DNA of 64,000 nt, taken from Chloroflexota bacterium (GTDB lineage Bacteria; Chloroflexota; Anaerolineae; Aggregatilineales; J027). The notes under the pieces are model-generated. The model ran no database searches and was not told the DNA's origin. It saw only the letters and a list, made by a program, of their open reading frames with translations. Shown in pieces: positions 43,891-51,519 of this stretch. The DNA is taken from NCBI GenBank assembly GCA_013112715.1, contig JABFGB010000001.1, positions 62,001 to 126,000 on the forward strand, given 5' to 3'. The translations under genes were made by a program, and so were the position numbers. Position 1 is the stretch's first letter. Every line of letters begins with the position of its first letter.

Positions 43891-45189
43891 TTATTCGGTG
43901 GCAATGGCCTCACGTGCTTTTTTGGCTGCATAGGACACTGCCTCATCTAGTGAAACCGAGCCTTCGACCACGATTTCTTGATACGCGCCTTGCAAAGCAA
44001 CCGCGACTCGTTCTGCCGTCGCAAATTGTTCGGGCACATAGCCATGTTCCAGCACCTGCACAAACGGCAAACGGCTGGGGTCTTGGAAATAGGGGTCAGC
44101 CTTGAGGCTGGTCAACACAGGCAGATAGCCCAATTCGGTGATGAATTGATAGTTGTTCTCATCTTCCATAATGAATTTCAAGAAATCCCATGCGCGGGCT
44201 TCGCGTTCGGGGTTGGTCTTGAGAATCATCATCGAGCGACCACCATAGGTGGTAAAGCTGGTATCACCCTCTTCGGGGACGGGCACAGGAGCAACACCGA
44301 CATCTTCACCAATGACCATCTCACCACCCACCGCGTTTTCGAGGTTGGGTTTCCATGAATAGCCATATTGCATCCACATGCCGATGGCGCGGCCAAAGAA
44401 GTTCTTTTCCATCGTGGGCGGGGCATATTGCTGCGCTTCTTTGAGGAAGGCAAAGAATTTGTCCAGCGCACATTCTTCGCGGTCAAACACGATGTCCGTT
44501 GCCAGATTATTCAGCAATTGGCATTCACCCTGATTGGCATTGAGATAGATGGGTTGGAGCATGTTCCAATACCAACCGCCCCATTGCAGGGCTTCATTCC
44601 ACAGCACCGTGCCATAGACCTCATCGCCATTTTCACGGTTGGGTAGGGCATCAATCGCGGCAGCAGCGGCTAGAAATTCGTCCCAAGTGACCGGGGGAGC
44701 TTCGGGGTCGAGACCTGCTTCTTCAAACAGGGCTTTGTTGTAGATCATCAAGGTCACATCCGCACCAACGGGGGCATAATATTGATGACCATATAGTTTT
44801 TGCAGAGAGGCGGGTTCGATACGGGCAAACAGTTCATCCGCACCGGGTAGTTCATCCAACACCACAGCAGCGTCTTGTTCCGCCAACGTGCCCAATTGAG
44901 GCCCAAACGAGGTGATGATGAGGTCGGGTTGGTTGCCAGCGGCAATCAGCGCTTGGAACTGACCACCTTCGGGTTCCAGTTCGAGGGTGATGTTCACATC
45001 GGGGTTGGCTTCATTATATTTGGCGACAAGGCGGGTCATGGTGTCTTGCATGGCCCCAGCCACAACCGACACACGGAGTTCATTGGACATTGGGGGTTCA
45101 TCTTGGGCGCGAGACATGCCCAAGTTGGGGGCAACAATAGCAGCAACAACGACAAGCACAATCAACGAACGCATAAAAAAGCGTGACAT
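43891..45189 (-). CDS. Extracellular sugar-binding protein (beta-glucan system)
   Basis: The 432-residue solute-binding protein has a signal peptide (MRSLIVLVVVAAIVAPNLGMSRA, cleavage near residue 28). The mature protein belongs to family 1 solute-binding proteins: RLVAKYNEANPDVNITLELEP, YAPVGADVTLMIYNKALFEEAGLDP and GRSMMILKTNPEREARAWDFLKFI are diagnostic. It starts a five-gene operon (binding protein, two permeases, TPR-like protein, GH94). A strong AGGAG site precedes the ATG. About 88 bases upstream lies a perfect LacI-type palindrome. By context with GH144, GH1 and GH94 it is expected to bind beta-gluco-oligosaccharides. Confidence 0.9.
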   Translation of the reverse strand: MSRFFMRSLIVLVVVAAIVAPNLGMSRAQDEPPMSNELRVSVVAGAMQDTMTRLVAKYNEANPDVNITLELEPEGGQFQALIAAGNQPDLIITSFGPQLGTLAEQDAAVVLDELPGADELFARIEPASLQKLYGHQYYAPVGADVTLMIYNKALFEEAGLDPEAPPVTWDEFLAAAAAIDALPNRENGDEVYGTVLWNEALQWGGWYWNMLQPIYLNANQGECQLLNNLATDIVFDREECALDKFFAFLKEAQQYAPPTMEKNFFGRAIGMWMQYGYSWKPNLENAVGGEMVIGEDVGVAPVPVPEEGDTSFTTYGGRSMMILKTNPEREARAWDFLKFIMEDENNYQFITELGYLPVLTSLKADPYFQDPSRLPFVQVLEHGYVPEQFATAERVAVALQGAYQEIVVEGSVSLDEAVSYAAKKAREAIATE

Positions 45190-45276
45190 GGTATTTTTTT
45201 ATCTCCTCAACTCTTTAGCGGTCTTCAGTTAGGATAAACTGGGTAGTGTTTGCTCTAAATTCGACCTGCCTCCTTC

Positions 45277-45296
45277 TTGTAAAAGCGCTTTTACAA
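45277..45296. promoter_or_regulatory. LacI-family operator (perfect 20-base palindrome)
   Basis: A perfect palindrome is centred on AAAGCGCTTT at 45286/45287 with outer arms TTGTAA and TTACAA. It lies between the LacI gene and the importer operon start, about 88 bases before the operon ATG. Its right arm on the minus strand (TTTACA) may be the -35 element, with TTTAGA 18 bases further as a weak -10. A related site occurs at 46499. It is the expected target of the LacI encoded at 45377. Confidence 0.8.
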
Positions 45297-45376
45297 TAGG
45301 TGAAAATTTTTTGGGGAGCGCTTTCCCCATTCATATCTAACAAGGTGTTTAAAGGCCTTGTTAGGGGCTTACAACA

Positions 45377-46390
45377 TCAGCAACCACACGATTTACGAAC
45401 CACCAGCGACGCGGGCAGCAGCATAACACGCGGTGAGGCCAATGTCCGTTCTTCAACATTCTCCTCTGGCCCGATCATGGCAATCGCACGTTTGGCGGCG
45501 TGCCAGCCCATTTCATAGACAGGCTGTTGAATCGTGGTGAGGGCTGGTGAAACATAACTCGACATCGGAATATCATCAAACCCCACTACTGCAATATCTT
45601 CCGGCACGCGCAGGCCGTTTTCTTGGATGGCCCGCATCGCATCAAGCGCCATCTGGTCATTGGCGGCAAATACGGCTTCTGGCAAAACGGGCCGCTGCAA
45701 TAATTCCAACATGGCACGATAACCGCTGTCTTGCAGATAGTCACCCGGCACAATATATTCTGGCCCCATGCTCAGGCCATGTTCGGCTAGGACATCCTGC
45801 ATGGCACGTAACCGTTCACGACTGTCAGGGGTGTAATTCGTGCCTGCGATATAGGCCAGACGCCGATATCCATGTCCTAACAAATGCTCGGTCATCGCAC
45901 GGCTGCCGCTATAGTTGTCTGCCAAAAACGCCGGAATATTTTTCCCAACGTCCTGTTGGGCCAATACAATTGGTACCCCACGCGCAGCGATTTGCTGTAT
46001 TTCATGGAGATAGACATCTATCGCCACCAACACCATCGCATCCACATTGCCACGCCGGAACAAATCTAAATAACGATGTTCGTGGGCTGGTCGGGGTTGG
46101 CTGGCAATAAGCAAACTATAGCCTTCATCCGTCGCCGCATCCTCTACTCCCCGCACGATCTGGAAAAAAAACGGATCGTTCACTTGGGGGATGACCAATC
46201 CCAGCGTATTGCTTTCTTGGCTGGCAAGCCCGCGTGCAAACGCATTGGCGTGATAATCGAGTTCTCGCACGGCCTTCAATACTCGTTCTCGTGTTGCTGG
46301 ACTTACCCGGTCTTTATTATTGAGGACTCTGGAAACCGTACCGATTGAGACCCCGGCATGTTTTGCAACATCAAAAATCGTAGCCGCCAT
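45377..46390 (-). CDS. LacI-family transcription regulator (beta-glucan regulon)
   Basis: The 337-residue repressor starts with the LacI helix-turn-helix, MAATIFDVAKHAGVSIGTVS followed by RVLNNKDRVSPATRERV and the hinge. The effector-binding domain is related to periplasmic sugar-binding proteins (LGLVIPQVNDPFFFQIVRG, VVGFDDIPMSSYVSPALTTIQQP). The ATG at 46390 has a CAGGAAGATC site; an upstream TTG is rejected. The gene is transcribed toward the importer operon. Matching operators lie both after it (45277) and before it (46499), so it probably represses the importer operon, the secreted GH144-like glucanase gene and itself. The inducer is likely a beta-gluco-oligosaccharide. Confidence 0.92.
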   Translation of the reverse strand: MAATIFDVAKHAGVSIGTVSRVLNNKDRVSPATRERVLKAVRELDYHANAFARGLASQESNTLGLVIPQVNDPFFFQIVRGVEDAATDEGYSLLIASQPRPAHEHRYLDLFRRGNVDAMVLVAIDVYLHEIQQIAARGVPIVLAQQDVGKNIPAFLADNYSGSRAMTEHLLGHGYRRLAYIAGTNYTPDSRERLRAMQDVLAEHGLSMGPEYIVPGDYLQDSGYRAMLELLQRPVLPEAVFAANDQMALDAMRAIQENGLRVPEDIAVVGFDDIPMSSYVSPALTTIQQPVYEMGWHAAKRAIAMIGPEENVEERTLASPRVMLLPASLVVRKSCGC

Positions 46391-46498
46391 GATCTTCCTG
46401 CCCAACTGTTTGTTAAAACGTTTTTATTCTAACAAGCGCCTCCAAAATGTGCAAATCGTTTTTTTGACCGCCCTAATTTTGGCAATTTTCGACATTTT

Positions 46499-46516
46499 TG
46501 TAAAAGCGCTTTGACA
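46499..46516. promoter_or_regulatory. LacI-family operator in the divergent lacI/GH144 region
   Basis: TGTAAAAGCGCTTTGACA differs at one base from the inner part of the perfect palindrome at 45277. It lies 108 bases before the lacI start and 90 bases before the GH144-like gene, and overlaps the -35 box of the plus-strand promoter at 46511. It should let one LacI control both divergent genes. Confidence 0.8.
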
Positions 46517-46539
46517 GATTTTTTCTCCCGATTTATACT
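46511..46539 (+). promoter_or_regulatory. Sigma-70 promoter of the GH144-like glucanase gene
   Basis: TTGACA (46511-46516) and TATACT (46534-46539) are separated by 17 bases, a near-consensus promoter. The -35 box is inside the LacI-type operator at 46499-46516, so repressor binding should block RNA polymerase. The gene starts at 46607. Confidence 0.8.
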
Positions 46540-46606
46540 CATCCTCAAAATAGATTTTTTCCCGCTATATCGGCGGCAAGTCCTTAAGTAAGGAGCTAGA
46601 GGCTAT

Positions 46607-49600
46607 ATGTTAAAAAAGTTAGTACAGATTGTGCTGTGCGGGGTCATGATTGCAACGCTCGCAATTAGCATCCATCCCCCCGTCTCTGTGGCACAGGATG
46701 ACAGCGTTGTCTGGGCGGCGTGGGATGCCAAAGATGTTGCTGCCATTGGGGACGATAATTCTGGTTCCAGCGTGGCTGTGACAGATGCGGTCACTACCCC
46801 GGCTGGTGCCCCAAGTTTGGAAGTCACCCCCAGCGGTACTTCCGAGGAAACCAAGATAGCCGTACCGTTCACAGGTGCAGATTTAGCCGATTTTGCCACC
46901 TACAGCACCCTATCCATCGAAGTTTATTTGCCCGAAGGTAACACCGTAAATCCCAACAGCTTTTTCTTGGGTATGGCGGATGTCGGTGGGGAATGGACTT
47001 GGGTCGGCGGTATTTTTGGTACGGCGGAGAGCCTAACCACTGGCTGGAATACCATTGTGTATCCTCTTGACCCCGCCATGCGTGCCCCGGTAGCCGACCA
47101 TAGCTACATGTTGTATTTCTCTTTCTTCAGTGCCGATGAAGCAGGCACCAAAACCCCGATGGTTGAACCCATCTATGTCGGGAGCGCAACCTTGAGCGGT
47201 ACAGAAGCCGCTGCGGGCGGTGGTGAAGGCGAAGGCACAACTGCTGGCTCGGCTGAAGGCAGTCTGGCATGGGCAGCATGGGACGCCAAAGATGTCGCCA
47301 CCATTACCGACGACAACTCCGGCTCAACTGTCGCCATCAGCGAAGACGTTCAAACCCCGGCAGGCACTCCCAGTTTGCAAGTGACCCCAAGCGGTACCTC
47401 CGAAGAAACCAAAGTCGCCATTCCTTTCACGGGCGCGGATTTGGCGGATTGGGCTGCTTACGATCAGGTCGTCATTGAAGTCTATCTGCCCGAAGGCAAT
47501 ACCCTTAACCCCAACAACTTCTTCATGGGCATGGCGGATGTCGGTGGGGAATGGACTTGGGTTGGTGGCATTTTTGGTGAAGCCACTGAACTAACCACGG
47601 GCTGGAACAGCATTGTCTATACACCCGATAATGCCATGCGTGCCCCGGTTGCGGATCACAGCTATATGCTGTACCTATCGTTTTTCAGTGCCGACGAAGC
47701 AGGCAACAAAACCGTGCTGACTGAACCCTTTTATCTGGGTGGCGCGATGCTTGTTTCAAGTGCTGCTGTATCCCCGCCTGCACCCGAAAGAATTCTGTGG
47801 ACAGCATGGGAAACCAAGAACCCCGGCATGATCGGCCACGACAACACGGGTTCTTCGTTTGCAGAAGGGAAAGACATCCTGACCGCGACGGGTATCTCTT
47901 CGTTACAGATCATTCCTTCTGGTACGACTGAAGAAACCAAGATGGCCTTCCCTGTCAGCGGTGCCAATCTCCAAACATGGTCGCTAGGCCGTGTTGAATT
48001 GGAAATCTACCTACCTCCCACCAATACTGTGAATCCCAATGCGGTCTTCATGGGTATGGCGGACATCACAGGTGAATGGGCATGGGTTGGTGGCGTCTGG
48101 GGCGTTTTTGAAGGCGATACCGAATGGGCCAAAGTCATTTTTGATCTTGACCCCAACATGCGCAAGCCCAATCCCAATGGCGCGTATTTCATCTACTTCG
48201 CCTTCATGTATACCGATGAAAACGGCAACAAGACCGTTCTGACCGAACCGTTCTATCTGGGCAGCATGTATGCCATGCCTGTCCCCGGTGAAGCCGATCA
48301 AACCCTGACTTGGGCACCGTGGGAGAGCAAGGATATTGCGATGTTGGGCGATGATAACAGCGGCTCAACCTTTGCGGTCAGCAATGATGTCTTGACCCCT
48401 GACGGCGCTCCTTCGCTCCAAATTATGCCCAGCGGCGAATCAGCAGAAACCAAGCTGGCCTTCCCGATCACCGCAGAAGATTTGGCGGATTGGGCCACCT
48501 ATACACAGGTCGAACTAGATGTCTATCTGCCTGAAGGTAACGCCATTAACCCTAACAAATTCTTCATGGGCATGGGTGATACGACGGGCGAATGGGCATG
48601 GGTCGGCGGGATGTTCGGCGGTGCGCTCCAACTAACCACTGGTTGGAATCGCATCGTCTATGTGCCCCTCCAACCGATGCGTAACCCCAAAGAAGGCGGC
48701 ACTTACGAGCTATATCTCTCCTTCTTCTTTGAAGATGCCAGCGGCAAAGTTCCGCTCACCGAACCGATCTATCTCGGTGGTGCTTATCTATCCGCCCCTG
48801 AAAAAGTAGCCGCGCCGGGTGAATATTCCCAAGAAAGCGTCTACCAATCCGAGGTGGATTTGCTGCTCTCCTTTGATGATGTGGCCCTGCTAGATTCTGT
48901 CGGCAGCGAAACCTTCAGCTTCTTCTGGGAACAAGCCAATCCCGCCAATGGTCTGGTTAAAGACCGCAACACCGCCGATTCACCCGCCAGCATTGCCTCC
49001 GTAGGTTTTGCGCTGGCTGGCATTCCAATTGCGGTTGATCGCGGCTGGATTAACTACAATCAAGGGTATGAACGTGCCCTTGTCACCTTACAAACCTTTG
49101 CTAATGGCGGGGTGCAAGGCGATCACGGTTTCTTCTATCATTTCGTGGATATGGAAACCGGGGAGCGTGTGTGGAGCAGTGAGATTTCCTCGATTGACTC
49201 CGCCCTGTTTATCGCGGGGGCGCTGACCGCCGGGGCCTATTTCAAAGATACCGAAGTCGCAGCCCTTGCCCAACAACTCTATGAAAATATGGATTGGGAA
49301 TGGATGATGGCAGGCGGTAACATGGTCTCGATGGGCTGGAAACCGGACATCGGCTTCCTCTCCGCCACATGGGATCACTTCGATGAAAGTCTGCTGCTCT
49401 ATATCTTGGGCATCGGTTCACCCACCCACCCCATCCCCGCCGAATCATGGGCCAATTGGGATCGCCCAGTGAATCTACAGGGTGAATTCATCTACCTCGG
49501 TGCAGAACCCCTGTTTGTCTATCAATATCCGCTGGCCTTTTTTGACCTACGGGGTAAAGAAGATGCCTACGCCAACTATTTCAACAATACCACCCGCGCC

Positions 49601-50086
49601 TGTGAGCGCAGCATTCAGTTCGCCGCCGATAACGCCGATGCCTATGCCACCTATCAGGGTGGTATCTGGGGCATCAGCGCCTCGGATGGCCCACGCGGTT
49701 ACAAAGCCTATGGTGCGACGGGTGGCAACCATGATGGCACCATTGCCCCGTATGCTTCGATTGCCTGCCTGCCCTTCACCCCCGAAGCATCAATGGAAGC
49801 AATTCGGGCCATGTTGACCAAATGGGGTACGAAGGTATGGCGTGAACACGGCTTTGTCAGCGCGGTCAATGATGTAGATCAATGGTATTCGGTAGACCAC
49901 ATCGGCATTGATCAGGGCGACATCCTGCTGATGATTGCCAACTATCAAGACGGCTTTGTGTGGAATCTGCTTTCACAAAACCCGAATGTCCAAAACGCGC
50001 TCAATGCGATGGGCTTTGTTGAAAGCACGGGGGACTATGCTGTGACCCCAGCTTATCTGGAAGCCTTCAAGAACGGGACGAATTAA
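46607..50086 (+). CDS. Secreted GH144-like beta-glucanase with four N-terminal repeat domains
   Basis: This 1159-residue protein has a signal peptide (about 1-29, cleavage after SVAQ). Four related domains of about 150-170 residues follow (starting near 34, 218, 397 and 565), each opening W.AW..KD and containing EVYLPEGN, a GMADVGGEWTWVGG-type core and a terminal EP.YLG. They look like beta-sandwich, carbohydrate-binding-type modules. The C-terminal domain (about 748-1159) is glycoamylase/GH144-like (PF10091-type): ETFSFFWEQANPANGLVKDR and LLLYILGIGSPTHPIPAESW. GH144 enzymes cut beta-1,2-glucan, so an outside endo- or exo-beta-glucanase role is inferred; the substrate is not proven. The gene follows a promoter and operator of the LacI regulator and a good AAGGAG site. 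Confidence 0.86.
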   Translation: MLKKLVQIVLCGVMIATLAISIHPPVSVAQDDSVVWAAWDAKDVAAIGDDNSGSSVAVTDAVTTPAGAPSLEVTPSGTSEETKIAVPFTGADLADFATYSTLSIEVYLPEGNTVNPNSFFLGMADVGGEWTWVGGIFGTAESLTTGWNTIVYPLDPAMRAPVADHSYMLYFSFFSADEAGTKTPMVEPIYVGSATLSGTEAAAGGGEGEGTTAGSAEGSLAWAAWDAKDVATITDDNSGSTVAISEDVQTPAGTPSLQVTPSGTSEETKVAIPFTGADLADWAAYDQVVIEVYLPEGNTLNPNNFFMGMADVGGEWTWVGGIFGEATELTTGWNSIVYTPDNAMRAPVADHSYMLYLSFFSADEAGNKTVLTEPFYLGGAMLVSSAAVSPPAPERILWTAWETKNPGMIGHDNTGSSFAEGKDILTATGISSLQIIPSGTTEETKMAFPVSGANLQTWSLGRVELEIYLPPTNTVNPNAVFMGMADITGEWAWVGGVWGVFEGDTEWAKVIFDLDPNMRKPNPNGAYFIYFAFMYTDENGNKTVLTEPFYLGSMYAMPVPGEADQTLTWAPWESKDIAMLGDDNSGSTFAVSNDVLTPDGAPSLQIMPSGESAETKLAFPITAEDLADWATYTQVELDVYLPEGNAINPNKFFMGMGDTTGEWAWVGGMFGGALQLTTGWNRIVYVPLQPMRNPKEGGTYELYLSFFFEDASGKVPLTEPIYLGGAYLSAPEKVAAPGEYSQESVYQSEVDLLLSFDDVALLDSVGSETFSFFWEQANPANGLVKDRNTADSPASIASVGFALAGIPIAVDRGWINYNQGYERALVTLQTFANGGVQGDHGFFYHFVDMETGERVWSSEISSIDSALFIAGALTAGAYFKDTEVAALAQQLYENMDWEWMMAGGNMVSMGWKPDIGFLSATWDHFDESLLLYILGIGSPTHPIPAESWANWDRPVNLQGEFIYLGAEPLFVYQYPLAFFDLRGKEDAYANYFNNTTRACERSIQFAADNADAYATYQGGIWGISASDGPRGYKAYGATGGNHDGTIAPYASIACLPFTPEASMEAIRAMLTKWGTKVWREHGFVSAVNDVDQWYSVDHIGIDQGDILLMIANYQDGFVWNLLSQNPNVQNALNAMGFVESTGDYAVTPAYLEAFKNGTN
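46706..48795 (+). repeat. Four tandem coding repeats of the GH144-like protein
   Basis: Four repeat units of roughly 500-560 bases encode related domains. Units 1 and 2 are almost identical over stretches: the segment coding for MADVGGEWTWVGG (near 46975 and 47530) is identical for over 30 bases. Units 3 and 4 are more diverged. This pattern points to stepwise tandem duplication, the latest between units 1 and 2. Confidence 0.8.
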
Positions 50087-50093
50087 ACTGGAA

Positions 50094-50156
50094 TCACCCC
50101 CGCACCGTTGGGGGTGAGGCATGACATTCAATGGGGGTGGTCACATAGGGCCACCC
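50094..50156 (+). terminator. Two hairpins after the GH144-like gene
   Basis: TCACCCCC (50094-50101) pairs with GGGGGTGA (50110-50117), and GGGTGG (50135-50140) pairs with CCACCC (50151-50156), the latter followed by TCTTTATTTCT. The second looks like an intrinsic terminator. GH1 starts 38 bases later, so some read-through is possible. Confidence 0.6.
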
Positions 50157-50193
50157 TCTTTATTTCTCAAAAGTATCATGAGGATTTTTATTT

Positions 50194-51516
50194 ATGGCCT
50201 TTCCAAAAGACTTTCTATGGGGAGCAGCCACCTCCAGCTATCAAATTGAAGGGGCATGGAACACCGATGGGCGCGGCGAAACGGTGTGGGACCGTTTTTG
50301 CCATACTGTGCCAAGCAAAGTCGCCAACCGCGATTCCGGTGATGTGGCCTGCGACCATTATCATCGGTATCGTGAAGATGTGGCCTTGATGTGTCAAATA
50401 GGGTTACAAGCCTATCGTTTCTCGGTAGCGTGGTCGCGGGTGTTGCCAGAAGGTATTGGCCCAGTCAACAAAAAGGGCCTCGATTTTTACAGCCGCTTGG
50501 TAGATGAGCTTTTGGCGGCGGGCATCCAACCCTATCTGACCCTTTATCATTGGGACACGCCCCAAGCCCTACAAGATCGCGGTGGGTGGGCCAACCCCGC
50601 CAGTGTGCAGTGGTTCGCCGAATATACCGACGTCATGACACGTTATTTGGGGAATCGTGTGCAAAACTGGACGACGCACAACGAGCCGTGGATCGTCGCG
50701 TTTGTTGGCTATTTTTATGGCGGACACCCACCGGGCATGACCGATCTCACCACCGCCTATCAAGTGGCCCATCATTTGTTGCTGGCACATGGCGCAGCCG
50801 CACCCATCATCCGCCAGAATGTGCCTAATTCACGATTGGGTATCTCGCTCAATCTCAATCCCATTTACCCCGGCGCACCAGAAACGGAGCATCTATCAGC
50901 CGCCTTTCGCCAAGACGGTTTTTTGAATCGCTGGATGCTTGACCCACTGTTTAAGGGTGTCTATCCCGCCGATATGGTTTCGCTGGTCGAACCGTATTTG
51001 CCCCCCATTGACTTAACCACTGTTCAATCCGCCGCTGTACCACTCGACTTTTTGGGAGTCAATTATTATCTCCGCAATGTAGTGCTGCACGATGACAACG
51101 AACTACCGCTGCGCCTACGTCACATCATGCCGGAAGATGCCCAAAAGACAGCACTGGGGTGGGAAATTTTCCCGGAAGGTCTAACGGCCCTCTTGGTACG
51201 CCTACAGCAAGATTATGCCCCCGCCGCCATGTATATCACCGAAAATGGCTCGGCTTTTGATGACCAAGTATTGGCAGATGGCACAGTCAACGATCCCCAG
51301 CGCATCGCCTATTTCGAATCCCACCTCGCCGCCCTTGAACAAGCAATCGAGCAGGGGGCAGCCGTCAAAGGCTATTTTGCGTGGAGTTTAATGGATAACT
51401 TTGAATGGTCACATGGCTATGATAAGCGGTTTGGCTTGATTTATGTGGATTACACCACTCAGAAACGCACCCTTAAACAAAGCGCGTTGTACTATCGGGA
51501 TAAGATTCGAGGCTAA
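50194..51516 (+). CDS. GH1 beta-glucosidase
   Basis: This 440-residue cytoplasmic TIM-barrel enzyme of family GH1 hydrolyses terminal beta-glucosyl (and often beta-galactosyl) bonds. The acid/base Glu164 is visible in TTHNEPW and the nucleophile Glu350 in YITENGSAFDD. The N-terminal FPKDFLWGAATSSYQIEGAW and the C-terminal KGYFAWSLMDNFEWSHGYDKRFG are GH1 signatures. The length is usual, and there is no signal peptide. It lies three bases before the second GH144-like gene and so is co-transcribed with it. It probably finishes the breakdown of imported beta-gluco-oligosaccharides. Confidence 0.95.
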   Translation: MAFPKDFLWGAATSSYQIEGAWNTDGRGETVWDRFCHTVPSKVANRDSGDVACDHYHRYREDVALMCQIGLQAYRFSVAWSRVLPEGIGPVNKKGLDFYSRLVDELLAAGIQPYLTLYHWDTPQALQDRGGWANPASVQWFAEYTDVMTRYLGNRVQNWTTHNEPWIVAFVGYFYGGHPPGMTDLTTAYQVAHHLLLAHGAAAPIIRQNVPNSRLGISLNLNPIYPGAPETEHLSAAFRQDGFLNRWMLDPLFKGVYPADMVSLVEPYLPPIDLTTVQSAAVPLDFLGVNYYLRNVVLHDDNELPLRLRHIMPEDAQKTALGWEIFPEGLTALLVRLQQDYAPAAMYITENGSAFDDQVLADGTVNDPQRIAYFESHLAALEQAIEQGAAVKGYFAWSLMDNFEWSHGYDKRFGLIYVDYTTQKRTLKQSALYYRDKIRG

Positions 51517-51519
51517 CCT

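Noticed and set aside
45312-45327. GGGGAGCGCTTTCCCC as a third operator
   Set aside because: It shares the GCGCTTT core but its arms are not symmetric around the centre and differ from the TTGTAA arms; kept only as a possibility in the findings.
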